A stretch of DNA of 63,549 nucleotides from Micromonospora alfalfae (GTDB taxonomy: Bacteria > Actinomycetota > Actinomycetes > Mycobacteriales > Micromonosporaceae): NCBI RefSeq assembly GCF_022230925.1, contig NZ_JAKKFH010000035.1, forward strand, positions 1-63,549. Reading direction: 5' to 3'. The notes below the pieces were generated by a model. The model saw only the letters and a program-made list of their open reading frames with translations, made no database searches and was not told where the DNA came from. Positions 1-9,604 of the stretch are shown here, in pieces (position 1 is the first letter of the stretch; each line of letters begins with the position of its first letter). The translations under genes and the position numbers were made by a program.

Positions 1-210
1 TCGACCTTGTCAAACACGCACTCAGGGCGAGGATTCTCCCCAGCGTGAAGGCCATCGATTCGCTGCTGAATGCCCGGCGGTTGGTTCCCGGGTCGCCGCT
101 GCGGCGTCGCTGTCACGCGCAGGGAATGCGGTCGCTCGGTCGACTCATGGGCGACAGAATGGCTGCAATCATGGTGATCGGCGGTGGGGGCGGAGGCGTC
201 GGTGGGCGCG

Positions 211-1797
211 ATGTCGCTGGGGACGGTCTTGCGGGGGCGGCTGCGAAGTTTGACGGGCGGCTCGGACGAGTTGCCTGAACCTGACTATCTGCCTGAGCTG
301 CCGACCGTCGAGTGGGTGCGGGCTGGAGCTGGCGGGTTCGATCGAAGCGTTAGTCCGGCGGAGTTCTCGGCCGGGTTGATGACTGTGGCTCGCGATGGTG
401 AGCCGGGTATCCGGGCCGTGGCTGTGGATGCGCTTGGTTCCGCCGAGGCACGGTGGTGGTTGGCGGTGGATGAAGCGCTGCGGGGGCAGTGGTGGTCGGC
501 GCCGCGCTGGTCGCGGAGCCTCGCGGCGGACCTTGCAGACGGTGAGGTGGAGCTACTCCACCTGGTCATGGCCGGCTGCCACCGCGACGGGCGGATCCGC
601 GAGGCGGCGGTCGCTCACCTGGCTGATCACGCACACCCGGCGGCGCTTGCGGTGCTGGCGCTTCGGACCGTCGACTGGGTGGCTGAGGTGCGCCAGCGGG
701 CAAGAGGGGCGGTGGAGGTTTGGTGGTCGTCATCGCGGGGTTCGTTGACCCAGCTCGCGGAAATGGCGTTCGCCCTGCGCGGGCGGGGTGAGGGCGCCTG
801 GTTGGCAGAACACGTCGAGGGTGCCCTGCGGACCCTGCCGTTGAGTGGCTTGGAGCCGTTGCTGGCAGCGCGGGATCGTCGGACCCGGCGAGCGGCATAC
901 CGCGCCGCGACGACCGGTGGTCTGTTGAGTTTGCACCGGTTGACAACCGCCGCGATGAAAGACGACGACCTGCCGATTCGGATCCTGTGCGCCCGAGGCG
1001 CCGTTGAAGTCGCGACCGACCCCGCTCAGCTGCGTGGGTTGCTGCTTAGTAGTACGGCGCTGGTTCGGGCTGAGGCATTGCAGACCGTGACCGCGGTCGG
1101 TGATCTGAATGCTGCTGAGGCCGCGTTGCCCGATCGGCATCCGCTGGTGCGGGCGATCGCTCAGGCCGCGCTGCGCCGTAGCGGCGGGGATCCGGCAGTG
1201 TCTTATCGCCGCCTCGCCGCCGGGTGGGGGCCACCGGCGCCGGGGGTGATCGCCGGGCTGGGCGAGACCGGTGACGCCGAGGATGCCGGCCTGGTTCGGC
1301 GATGGCTGGCGCATCCACGTTCGCGTGGTCGGGTTGAAGCGGTCCGGGCGTTGCGTCGCCTCGGCGTGACCAGGTCGGCCGACCTGGTGTCGCTGCTGCG
1401 CGACGAGTCCGGTGCGGTGACCCGCCAGGTGGTGGTGGCCCTGCGCCAGGACCTCGGCGTCCTTGACCCAGGGATGCTGGAGGCGCTGCTCGGTCCGGGC
1501 AACGCGCCGCATGTCAGGTTCGCGGGGTACCGGTTACTGATCGCGGGGAACGCCTGGCAACGGCTGGTCACCAATCTAAGGCTGATCGATGATCCCGACG
1601 ACCGGTTGCGTGGCAGTGCGCGAGCGGACCTCAGCGCGTGGCTCGGTCGGCAAGCGGCTACGACCTATCACGGGCCGTCCCGTAAGCATGCGGCCGAACT
1701 TGACGAGCTGATCGAGGACGCTCGCCCGATCCTCGGCGAGCACACGGTGCGACTGCTGCGGTTCCACGCCGGCCTGCCCCATCAGACGGCGCTATGA
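211..1797 (+). CDS. HEAT-repeat-like protein, function unknown
   Basis: The reading frame gives a 528-residue soluble protein rich in Ala, Leu and Arg. Repeated amphipathic helix pairs run through most of it, for example HPLVRAIAQAALRR and later SRGRVEAVRALRRLG, as in HEAT/ARM-type scaffolds. No signal peptide, membrane segment or catalytic motif is visible. I chose the ATG at 211 (MSLGTVL) because the longer frame from GTG 184 adds only a low-complexity Gly/Ala stretch; a purine-rich GGGGGCGGAGG lies upstream. Such scaffolds usually mediate protein-protein contacts; no partner can be named from the context. The following 400 bp hold no intact gene. Confidence 0.7.
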   Translation: MSLGTVLRGRLRSLTGGSDELPEPDYLPELPTVEWVRAGAGGFDRSVSPAEFSAGLMTVARDGEPGIRAVAVDALGSAEARWWLAVDEALRGQWWSAPRWSRSLAADLADGEVELLHLVMAGCHRDGRIREAAVAHLADHAHPAALAVLALRTVDWVAEVRQRARGAVEVWWSSSRGSLTQLAEMAFALRGRGEGAWLAEHVEGALRTLPLSGLEPLLAARDRRTRRAAYRAATTGGLLSLHRLTTAAMKDDDLPIRILCARGAVEVATDPAQLRGLLLSSTALVRAEALQTVTAVGDLNAAEAALPDRHPLVRAIAQAALRRSGGDPAVSYRRLAAGWGPPAPGVIAGLGETGDAEDAGLVRRWLAHPRSRGRVEAVRALRRLGVTRSADLVSLLRDESGAVTRQVVVALRQDLGVLDPGMLEALLGPGNAPHVRFAGYRLLIAGNAWQRLVTNLRLIDDPDDRLRGSARADLSAWLGRQAATTYHGPSRKHAAELDELIEDARPILGEHTVRLLRFHAGLPHQTAL

Positions 1798-2023
1798 CCG
1801 GCGGCGACACGCCTCGTCGTCGAGCGAGCGCACCTCCGGAGCCGGGGCGCGCTCGTGGGCCACGTCCCGCAGGTTGCCACCGGCCAGGTCGAGCGCCGAG
1901 TTCGAGTACGGGCTCGTGTTCAGCAACAGATTGATCTGCGCGGCCGTGCCGTCGGCGCCGACAGCGACCGGACGGGTCAACGCCGTCACCGCCCGCACGG
2001 ACCGGATGGACGTCGACGCGTAG

Positions 2024-2131
2024 CTGATCCGGCCCGACGGCTGCGTCGCCCGGGCCTTGCCCACCGCGCAGGATCTGCACACCACCGCGCTGGTGCGTGC
2101 GCTCGGCATCTGGCTCGGCCACCCGGCCTGA
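2024..2131 (+). pseudogene. C-terminal remnant of an FAD-dependent aromatic monooxygenase
   Basis: A 35-codon stretch ending in TGA starts with LIRPDG and continues with a helix resembling the last segment of class A flavin hydroxylases, whose thioredoxin-like C-terminal domain typically carries such an RPDG motif. The intact monooxygenase at 20219-21853 has the same motif (LIRPDGYLHWRA). The FAD-binding part is absent and the frame is closed by a stop just upstream. The rest of the 1798-2200 interval holds no gene I can assign. On the minus strand, 1792-2109 stays open with protein-like composition, but I recognise no family. Confidence 0.5.
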
Positions 2132-2216
2132 GCGGCGCATTAACTGTCGTCTCAGATTCGCTCGGTACGAAGTCGGCATCAGATAAGCGATGTGACCCGT
2201 ATGGAGGAAGCTAGTG

Positions 2217-4358
2217 ATGGCAGTCAAGGCAGCGCCGCCCGGGGAAGCGCCGGCCGGTCGCTTGGCAGGCCGGTGGGTGCCGTGGTTGGTGATCGGGTTG
2301 TGGGTGGCGCTGGCGGCGGTCATGGTGCCGTTGAGCGGGAAGTTGAGCTCGGTAACCACCGACAGAGCCGTGGACACGCTGCCGGCCAGCGCCGAGTCCA
2401 CCAAGGTGGCGGTGCTGGAGGACAGCCTCCCCGGCGGTGAGGACAACACGTTCGTCTTCGTGTACCACCGCGCCGGCGGCATGACCGACGCCGACCGCGC
2501 GTCGGTCGAGCGCCACCACGACACCCTTGCCAAGCGGTACCCGCCGAAGGCGACCGCGGCCGGCGGCGAGGACGACGAGGGCCCAGCGACGAGACCCTCC
2601 ACCGACGGCAAGGCGATGATGTTCACCCTCGACGTGAGCACGACCTACGGCGCACCAGAGACCCTTGTCGGCCCATTGCGTGAGGCTGCGAAGGACCGCC
2701 CCGCCGGCCTGGAACTCGACGTGACCGGACCCGCCGCGGTCGACGGCGACATGGACGCCGTCTTCGACGGCGTCGACCTGCAGGTCTTCCTCACCACCGT
2801 CGTCGTCGTCACGCTCCTGCTGATCCTCACCTACCGCAGCCCGGTGTTGTGGCTCATCCCGCTCATGGCTGTGGGCGCGGCCGCACTGACCGCGATGGCG
2901 ACCGTCTACCTGCTCGTCAAGGGCTTCGGCATCGTGATCAACGACCAGAACTCGGCGCTGCTGACGATCCTGGTATTCGGCGTCGGCACGGACTACGCGC
3001 TGTTACTCATCGCCCGGTACCGGGAGACACTGCACCACCACGAGAACGTCCGGGTCGCGATGGTCCACGCGCTACGCGGCGCGGCGCCGGCCATCGTCGC
3101 GTCCGCGGCCACCGTGATCGCTGGCCTGCTCTGCCTGCTCGTCGCCGACCTGAACAGCACCAGCGGGTTGGGCCCGATCGGCGCGGCCGGCATCCTGTGC
3201 GCGCTGGTGGCCATGCTGACGCTGTTCCCGGCGCTGCTCGTGGTGCTCGGCAGGCGAATCTTCTGGCCGGCCATCCCGCGGTTCGACACGGCCGTTCAGG
3301 AGAAGCCGGGGCTGTGGGGACGGCTCGGCACCACCATCAGCCGCCGCCGGTGGGTGGCGACGCTCGGCTCGTTCGGAGTCCTCGGCGTGCTCGCCATCGG
3401 GGTGGCGGGCAATACCGGCGCCCTGCGGGAGCAGGACCAGTTCCTGTCCGCGCCGGAGTCGGTCACCGGCTTCACCGTCCTCCGCCAGCACTTCCCGGAG
3501 CTCGGCGGCCAGCCGATGACAATCTTCACGCGGCCGGCGCACCAGGAGCGGGTGCTCGACATCGTCCAGGGCACCAGCGGCGTGGCCCTGGCCGTCCCAG
3601 GGCAGACCAGCGGAGGTTGGGCCGACATCTCCGTGTTCCCGACCGACGCGCCGGACACCGCCGCGGAGTACGACACGATCAAGCGGGTGCGTACCGCCGT
3701 GCACGCGGTGAACGGGGCGGAGGCGATCGTCGGCGGGCCGAGCGCGGAGAACCTCGACACCGAGGTCACCACCACCCGCGACGAGAAGCTGGTGATCCCG
3801 CTGGTGCTCACCGTCGTCCTGATCATCCTCGGGCTACTGCTGCGCGCGATCGTGGCCCCGCTGGTCCTGATGGCGACCGTGATCGTCTCGTTCGCCGCAG
3901 CCTTCGGCGGCAGCGTGTTCGTCTTCGACACGATCCTCGGGTTCGAGGGCGTCGACTATTCGGTGCCGCTGCTGGCGTTCCTGTTCCTGGTGGCGCTCGG
4001 CATCGACTACAACATTTTCCTGGCCAGCCGGGCCCGGGAGGAGACTGTGCGCCTCGGCACCAGAGAGGGCATGCTCAAAGCCCTCTCCGCCACCGGTGGC
4101 GTCATCACCTCGGCAGGGCTGGTCCTAGCGGCCACGTTCGCGGTTCTCGCCTCACTTCCGCTGGTGATGCTGATCGAGGTCGGGTTCCTGGTCGCCTTCG
4201 GCGTGCTGCTCGACGCCTTGCTGGTGCGGTCGGTCCTGGTGCCCGCCCTCACGCTGCTGATCGGCCGGCGGATGTGGTGGCCGAGCCGGTTGTCCCGACC
4301 GGTGGAGCAGCCGGACGATCAACGGCCGCTCGTGGAGGGGCCCGCGCCGCAACGGTGA
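2217..4358 (+). CDS. MMPL family (RND-type) transporter
   Basis: This 713-residue membrane protein has the MMPL layout: one N-terminal helix, a large extracytoplasmic loop, about five helices, a second loop and a second helix bundle. The paired signature helices are GVGTDYALLLIARYRE in the first half and GIDYNIFLASRARE in the second, carrying the Asp-Tyr pairs tied to proton coupling in MmpL proteins. GGAGGAAG ends six bases before ATG 2217, so I prefer this over GTG 2214. MMPL proteins export lipids or small hydrophobic compounds using the proton gradient; the substrate cannot be read here. A strong hairpin terminator follows. A second MMPL gene lies at 26090-28204. Confidence 0.9.
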   Translation: MAVKAAPPGEAPAGRLAGRWVPWLVIGLWVALAAVMVPLSGKLSSVTTDRAVDTLPASAESTKVAVLEDSLPGGEDNTFVFVYHRAGGMTDADRASVERHHDTLAKRYPPKATAAGGEDDEGPATRPSTDGKAMMFTLDVSTTYGAPETLVGPLREAAKDRPAGLELDVTGPAAVDGDMDAVFDGVDLQVFLTTVVVVTLLLILTYRSPVLWLIPLMAVGAAALTAMATVYLLVKGFGIVINDQNSALLTILVFGVGTDYALLLIARYRETLHHHENVRVAMVHALRGAAPAIVASAATVIAGLLCLLVADLNSTSGLGPIGAAGILCALVAMLTLFPALLVVLGRRIFWPAIPRFDTAVQEKPGLWGRLGTTISRRRWVATLGSFGVLGVLAIGVAGNTGALREQDQFLSAPESVTGFTVLRQHFPELGGQPMTIFTRPAHQERVLDIVQGTSGVALAVPGQTSGGWADISVFPTDAPDTAAEYDTIKRVRTAVHAVNGAEAIVGGPSAENLDTEVTTTRDEKLVIPLVLTVVLIILGLLLRAIVAPLVLMATVIVSFAAAFGGSVFVFDTILGFEGVDYSVPLLAFLFLVALGIDYNIFLASRAREETVRLGTREGMLKALSATGGVITSAGLVLAATFAVLASLPLVMLIEVGFLVAFGVLLDALLVRSVLVPALTLLIGRRMWWPSRLSRPVEQPDDQRPLVEGPAPQR

Positions 4359-4375
4359 GCGCGGCGGCACAGTCG

Positions 4376-4409
4376 AGATCCGGGGCGGGCCCTTGCCCGC
4401 CCCGGATCT
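4376..4409. terminator. Intrinsic terminator between convergent genes
   Basis: A perfect 15-bp inverted repeat (AGATCCGGGGCGGGC and its complement) with a CCTT loop is followed by a short T-rich tail on the plus strand. It lies 17 bp after the MMPL stop and before the convergent histidine kinase stop at 4521, so it can serve both directions. Confidence 0.8.
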
Positions 4410-4520
4410 TTGTCATGGCCCGCGGCCGTCACCGTGTCCGCCGCCCTTGTCCTGCGCCGCCCGCTGCGGCGGGTCCTGGCACCGCGCGTCGTGGCGGTCC
4501 CGGCGCCCTGCCGCAGCGGG

Positions 4521-5972
4521 TCAGCGAGCCACCGTGTCCGCCCCCGCGGTGAGCTGCGTGATCCGAGCGGGCGGGGCGGCGGCCGGAAGGATGATCCGCA
4601 GCAGCGCCCCACCGCGTGCCGACCGGGCGACGGTGACCCGGCCGGCGTGGGCGTCGACGACCCGCTGCACGATCGACAGCCCCAGACCTGATCCCGGCAG
4701 CGCCCGGGCGCTGTCGGCACGGTAGAACCGGTCGAACACCCGCGGTACGTCGGCGGCGTCGATGCCCGGCCCGGCGTCGTCGACCTCGAGGACCGCCGAC
4801 GCGCCCTCGGCACGGAGCCGCACCTGGACCGGCTGGTCAGCGGGGGACCACTTGCTGGCGTTGTCGATGAGGTTGAGCACCGCCCGCTGGAGCGCAGCGG
4901 GACGCCCGCTGACCCACACGGAGGTCACGTCGAGCGTGACCTCGATGTCGGGCACGCGGGAACGCGCCCGGGCCGCGGCGGCCACCACCACGTCCGCGAG
5001 ATCGAGCAGCTCGGCGCTCTCGTCGCTGACGTCGCCGCGCGCCAGGTCGGTCAGCTCGGCGGCAAGGGTGCTCAACTCGGCCACCTGGGCGCCGAGATCG
5101 TTGAGCAGCCGGGTCCGGCTCTCCGCCGGCAGTGCGCTGTCCAGGGTGCCGCGCCGATCGAGCCGGATCAGCAGCTCAACGTTGAGGCGCAGGCTGGTGA
5201 GCGGGGTCTTGAGTTCGTGGGCGGCGTCCTCGGCGAGCAGCCGCTGCGCCCGCCGGGAGTCCCGGAGCGCGGCGAGCATGTCGTTGATTGACCGGATCAG
5301 CCGCCGGATCTCCCCGCCGCCCTCGTCCGGGATGTCGGCGTCGAGGTCCCGCGTCTGCGCGACACGAACCGCGGCGGCAGTGAGCCGGTCGATCGGCGCC
5401 AGCCCGGTCCGCGCCACGGTCCGCCCGACAAGGGCACCCCCGACCACGCAGAGCAGTCCGATCAGCAGCATGCCCAGTCCGAACTGGTTGATCGGGCTGT
5501 CGTCGCTGTTGCGGGCCACCTGGACCGCGCCGTCGCCCGCCCGCAGCGTGTAGATGAGGTAGCCGTCCTCATCGTTGTCGTTCGACTCCATCAGGTCGGC
5601 CGACGCGCCCTGCGCCACCCGCCCGGCGTGCCCACTGACGGGGGGCAGCGCGGGTTGGCCGGCCGGCGTCCGGGTCGAACCGTCGGGCAGGATGACCCGC
5701 ACCAGCCGACCGGATCCGGGATACGGCGGCAGCTGGAACTGCGCCAGACCGGTGCGCTCCACTGTCGTCGCCAGGACGCGGGAGTCCGCGCGTAGCTGAT
5801 CCTCGGCGTTGTCCCGCAGCTCCGAGTCCAGCAGTTCGCTGGCCACCTGGAAGGCCACGAACACGCTGACCGCGATGGCCGTCGCCGCGATCACCGTCAG
5901 CCTGGTCCGCAGGGACCGCTGGCGCCACCATCGGGTCAGCCGGCGCGGTACCCGCCCGGCGGGCCTGCTCAC
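4521..5972 (-). CDS. Sensor histidine kinase of a two-component system
   Basis: This 483-residue protein has a first membrane helix at about residues 23-45, an extracytoplasmic sensor of about 115 residues, a second helix at 166-186, then HAMP, HisKA and HATPase_c domains. The phospho-accepting His is in AHELKTPL (about 252). The ATP-binding N box is NLIDNAS (about 371), followed by DAGPGID and GSGLGLSIV. It should phosphorylate the response regulator encoded immediately upstream. Its GTG start overlaps the regulator stop in a GTGA quartet, indicating translational coupling. The sensor ligand is unknown; the convergent MMPL gene is only a positional candidate target. Confidence 0.93.
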   Translation of the reverse strand: MSRPAGRVPRRLTRWWRQRSLRTRLTVIAATAIAVSVFVAFQVASELLDSELRDNAEDQLRADSRVLATTVERTGLAQFQLPPYPGSGRLVRVILPDGSTRTPAGQPALPPVSGHAGRVAQGASADLMESNDNDEDGYLIYTLRAGDGAVQVARNSDDSPINQFGLGMLLIGLLCVVGGALVGRTVARTGLAPIDRLTAAAVRVAQTRDLDADIPDEGGGEIRRLIRSINDMLAALRDSRRAQRLLAEDAAHELKTPLTSLRLNVELLIRLDRRGTLDSALPAESRTRLLNDLGAQVAELSTLAAELTDLARGDVSDESAELLDLADVVVAAAARARSRVPDIEVTLDVTSVWVSGRPAALQRAVLNLIDNASKWSPADQPVQVRLRAEGASAVLEVDDAGPGIDAADVPRVFDRFYRADSARALPGSGLGLSIVQRVVDAHAGRVTVARSARGGALLRIILPAAAPPARITQLTAGADTVAR

Positions 5973-6652
5973 GGAGGAGTCTCCCGCAGCGTGTACCCCA
6001 AGCCGCGCAGCGTGTAAATCAATCGCGGCTCACCCTCGGCCTCCATCTTGCGGCGCAGATAGCTCACGTACACCTGAAGGTTGTTGGCGGTGGTGCTCAT
6101 GTCGAAGCCCCAGATCGCCTCGAACAGCGCGTCGCGGGTCAACACCCGGGTCGCATTGCGCATGAGGACCTGTAGCAGGGAGAACTCGGTCCGGGTCAGA
6201 TACAGCGGCCGCCCACCCCGCCACGCCTCGAACCTGTCCGGATCGAGCCGAACGTCGGCGAACGACAGGATCTGCGACTCGTCGTCGCCGGGCGCGCGGC
6301 GGCGCAGCAGGGCCCGGACCCGGGCCAGCAACTCCTCGGTGGCGAACGGCTTGGGCAGGTAGTCGTCGGCGCCCGCGTCCAGCCCCGCGACCCGGTCGGA
6401 GACCTGATCCCGGGCGGTCAGCATCAGTACCGGCAGATCTCGACCCGCCGCCCGCAACCGCCGGCAGGTCTCCAACCCGCCGAGGCGGGGCATCATCACG
6501 TCGAGGATCAGCAGATCCGGCGCCGCGCCACCGATCCCGTCGAGCACGGCGAGACCGTTGGAGGCGGTGCTGGTGCCGTAGCCCTCGACCTGAAGCACCC
6601 GCTCCAGCGACTCACGGATGGCCGCCTCGTCATCGGCGATCATGATTCGCAC
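5969..6652 (-). CDS. OmpR/PhoB-family response regulator
   Basis: The 227-residue protein has a receiver domain with the acidic pair DDE at 7-9, phospho-acceptor Asp51 in LILDVMMP and Lys101 in YLPKPF. An OmpR-type winged-helix domain follows and ends in a typical LRGLGYTL segment. I set the start at GTG 6652 because GGGAGGGAG lies just upstream and the receiver domain begins there (VRIMIADDE). The longer frame from 6703 adds 17 residues without a family counterpart. The stop overlaps the kinase start, forming a two-gene operon. Target promoters are not evident. Confidence 0.92.
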   Translation of the reverse strand: MRIMIADDEAAIRESLERVLQVEGYGTSTASNGLAVLDGIGGAAPDLLILDVMMPRLGGLETCRRLRAAGRDLPVLMLTARDQVSDRVAGLDAGADDYLPKPFATEELLARVRALLRRRAPGDDESQILSFADVRLDPDRFEAWRGGRPLYLTRTEFSLLQVLMRNATRVLTRDALFEAIWGFDMSTTANNLQVYVSYLRRKMEAEGEPRLIYTLRGLGYTLRETPP

Positions 6653-6989
6653 GCCGGCCCGCTCCCTCCCGTTGATGCTTTTGGGCTCATCCTCCCCGAT
6701 CAACCTGAGGGCAGGATTAATGCTGCAACGGCAATAGGCGAATACGAGGGCTACTGTGGCGCATCGCGCCTCCTGGCAACGTCTGCCACTCAGTTTCTGT
6801 CACGGATACCCGGCCGGGCACGCTCATCGGCCATGAGCGGACGTCGGCGAGGCGCGACCGTACCGGTCGCTGCACGTCGGGTTGTCCAACAACCGCACCG
6901 GATGCACGCACCCGGCCGTTCACCTTCGTCGCCGGTATCGGGCCGGCCCTGATCCTCGTTCGCGCCCGGTCATGAGCGACCGTGCGCGG

Positions 6990-7324
6990 ACCGCCGCATG
7001 ATGCAGTCCGGGGCAAGGCCACCTTGCCTGTCGCCCCAGATCAGGCCCACGGCGGGAGGAGTTTCCGGAGTAGCCCTCCAGACGGATCGGATCCAGGTAT
7101 CGGACCGGGACGCGATCGCGACCCGTGATTCTGCTGGTGGGGTCGCAGGAAACGTAGGTGGCCAGGGGCGGGATGTCGAGGAGTTCGCCGCTGGCATTGA
7201 TGCGGGACGTGTCGTCGCCGGTGCTGGCGAGGCCGGATTGGCAGCGGACGCAGCGGAACGCGAGCAGCGGAGAGTACGTGCGCCGAAGGGTCCAGGACGC
7301 AACGATATGAGGACGCGTAGACAT
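6990..7324 (-). pseudogene. DUF1062-family gene, 5' portion, frameshifted and truncated
   Basis: From ATG 7324, with AGAGGG upstream, about 95 residues match the layout I know for DUF1062 proteins: an opening SWTLRRT segment, a Cys pair in FRCVRCQSG, then SRINASGELLD and a second conserved stretch RDRVPVRYLDP. Family members usually run to roughly 180-200 residues. Here the frame turns into Arg/Pro-rich nonsense after GYSGNSS. A plausible continuation, GLIWGDRQGG, is found in another frame, which points to a frameshift followed by 3' loss. Family assignment is from memory of the motif pattern. Confidence 0.5.
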
Positions 7325-8191
7325 GATCCCTCTGAAGACCTGACGGAAGGCATGGGAAAAGAGCCGACGGCGACGTCGGCGACCGATGCACGGAAAAGGT
7401 GTCAGGTCTAAAGGGCAGGCGGCGTCACGCGGAGTGAAGTCCTCTCGTGAGTGGATGGGAAAGATAGATCCAATTGCAAGGTAGGGCCGGACGGGCTGGC
7501 GAGGCCACCCATTTTTGTCGTGGTACCGCGCAGTGAGGGTTGAGGTCGGCGAACCGGCCATCGACCACGCGTCGTTCGCCTTCGCAGCCCCTGCCTGCCG
7601 TGGTCCGGCCGCCTCCGTGGAACTCGTTCCTTCCGCTGACCACTTCGACCTCTACTGGAAGGTCATGCCGCACCGCCCGACCGCATCTCCACAGGTCAGC
7701 GCAACCCCGAGCCGCCCGCCGAGGCCGTGCTCAACCGAGCGACCCCGGCGGGCGGTGTCGTCAACTGTCATATTGATCAGCGGGTAAGCGGACTTGGGGG
7801 GACGCCGAGCGCAAGGTCGAACAGCTGCGGAGTCTCAAGGCCGGCGACGCGCGCTCCTGACTGGGATGCAGAGGCGGGCGCCCGACCAGCGGCAGATCAG
7901 GATGTCGCCGGTGGTCGGCGGTGACGACAAGTCGAAGTTGGGTCAGCAAGACTACGGCTGGGAATGTCCTCAACGGTCGCACGCGCCTACCGCTCGGCAC
8001 AGTCGACCCGCCCGTCGCATAGCGCTGAGGGGTGACGCCCGGTCGGCGGCAGATGTGCGCACCTGGTCATGGGAGAAACCCGTGGCTACATTGCGCGACC
8101 ATGGTGATCCGTCGAGCTTCTCGACCAGTTCGACACCACGGGAAGTGTGCCCTGGATAAGGCCCGGCTGGTGCCGTGTGGGGGCGGGAGGC
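7325..8191. other. Gene-poor interval without an assignable gene
   Basis: About 870 bp between the DUF1062 remnant and the hydrolase contain only short open frames with shadow-like composition on both strands. One frame at 7515-7787 (plus) has mixed composition but no recognisable motif and no good ribosome site. I see no RNA gene or clear hairpin. The interval is probably decayed DNA. Confidence 0.5.
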
Positions 8192-9055
8192 TCAGGACAA
8201 GAAGCGGTGCAGGGCTGCGGTCAAGTCGTCGGGGTTCTCCTCGGCGACGTGGTGGCCGGACTCAATTGAGTGCCCGCGTAGATCGGGGGCCCACGGGCGC
8301 CAGACGGCTAGCGGGTCGCCGTACAGGTCTTCCATGTCGTCCCGGGTCGACCACAGCACGAGAGTTGGGCAGCGGACAGTACGACCGTCACGCCGGTCGG
8401 CTTCCTCGTGCGCTCGGTCAACGCCGAGGCCGGCTCGGTAGTCCTCCAGCATTGCCCGAACCGTGGCCGCATCGTGGATGGCCTGCCGGAACTCCTGGTA
8501 ATTCGCGGCTCCCATGCTCTCGGACCGGGCCTTGTTGGCGTACCAAGCATCGGGGTCGGCGGCGATGGCTCGCTCTGGCTTGTCCGGCTGAGCAAAGAAG
8601 AACCAGTGGTACCAGTCATGGGCGAACTTCGCATCGCACCTGGCAAGAGCCTCACTGATGGGAACGCCGTCAATGATCACAAGATGACCGACAGTGTCGG
8701 GATGATCAAGCGCTTGGCGCAACGCCACGTACGACCCACGGTCATGTCCGACCGTTGCGAACGTCGGGTGGCCCAGTTTCTCCATCAGCTGGACCATGTC
8801 CGCGGCAACCACTCGCTTGGACTGCTGCGAGTGATCCGCGAGGATCTGCGCCTTGCTGGACTGCCCGTAGCCGCGCATATCGGGACAGACGACGGTGAAC
8901 CCGCGATCAACCAGCTGCGGCGCGACGCGATGCCACGTCGATCCCGTACGCGGATGCCCGTGGATGAGCAGGACCGGAGGCCCGTGCCCCGCATACCGGA
9001 CCCGGAGCTCCACCTCCCCGACATCGACCCGCTCGTCCTCGAAACCGTCAAACAT
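8192..9055 (-). CDS. Alpha/beta hydrolase, fluoroacetate (haloacetate) dehalogenase-like
   Basis: The 287-residue soluble enzyme has the oxyanion motif HGHPRTGSTW (32-41), nucleophile Asp105 followed by Arg106 in GHDRG, an acidic residue Asp129, and catalytic His268 in ESGHHVAEE. An Asp nucleophile in HDRG, the WYHWFFFAQP cap motif and DYRAG resemble fluoroacetate dehalogenases and related epoxide hydrolases, which attack through an alkyl-enzyme ester. The second arginine after the nucleophile in fluoroacetate dehalogenases is not conserved here (SYVALR), so defluorination is doubtful. I start at ATG 9055 because the upstream extension has no family counterpart. Neighbours are decayed DNA. 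Confidence 0.85.
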   Translation of the reverse strand: MFDGFEDERVDVGEVELRVRYAGHGPPVLLIHGHPRTGSTWHRVAPQLVDRGFTVVCPDMRGYGQSSKAQILADHSQQSKRVVAADMVQLMEKLGHPTFATVGHDRGSYVALRQALDHPDTVGHLVIIDGVPISEALARCDAKFAHDWYHWFFFAQPDKPERAIAADPDAWYANKARSESMGAANYQEFRQAIHDAATVRAMLEDYRAGLGVDRAHEEADRRDGRTVRCPTLVLWSTRDDMEDLYGDPLAVWRPWAPDLRGHSIESGHHVAEENPDDLTAALHRFLS

Positions 9056-9345
9056 GCGCGGAAAGTATCCAGGCCCCCGCCAAGAAAAACATCTACTCAT
9101 CGGCATGAGTGGACGCCGCCCTACCCCCTCCGCGGAAGGCGCCAGCGCTGACGCCTTCGGGTCCGCCGAAGAGGTCACCGAACAGAGAGCCCTGCTCAAC
9201 GCACTGTCGGTGGGATTGATGTTCCAGCCGTTAGGACGGGTGCCGCCTTCTGAACGGCAACGCGCAGCGACAAAAGCCGAATAACTCTGTCCAGAGATGA
9301 TCCGTTCCGACGGCCGGCTCGAACCGGCGAGGCGGTCGGATCCAT

Positions 9346-9570
9346 GGGGCCTGCCGGATACCCCGAACTACGCGGCTTCGCCGCCGGCGTGGCCAGCGAC
9401 CGCGACGCGGTCGCCGCCGCCTCACCCAACCCTGGAGCTCAGGCCCCGTCGAAGGCCATGTCAACCGCATCAAAACCATGAAGCGACAGATGTACGGCCG
9501 CGCGAACCTCGACCTCCTCCGGCACTCCCATGTCCGCCGCGTCCGATGGCACCCCTCGAAACGGGATAGC
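9346..9570 (+). pseudogene. ISL3-family transposase, C-terminal remnant
   Basis: Two frames join to give the usual end of ISL3 transposases. PAGYPELRGFAAGVASDRD is read in one frame, then after a frameshift SSGPVEGHVNRIKTMKR, with QMYGRANLDLLR directly following. The rest of the transposase and inverted ends are missing. The remnant ends about 35 bp before the tRNA-like gene at 9605. Confidence 0.65.
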
Positions 9571-9604
9571 CATGTCGGACCGGCCGGTGCGATGATCGAC
9601 ATCT

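Noticed and set aside
1792..2109. 105-codon minus-strand frame with protein-like composition
   Set aside because: No known motif, no ribosome site and it overlaps the monooxygenase remnant on the other strand; too uncertain to list as a gene.
2849..4552. 567-codon open frame on the plus strand inside the MMPL gene
   Set aside because: It is the +1 shadow of a high-GC gene: Arg/Gly/Pro-rich, no ribosome site, no family. The MMPL frame has clear motifs.
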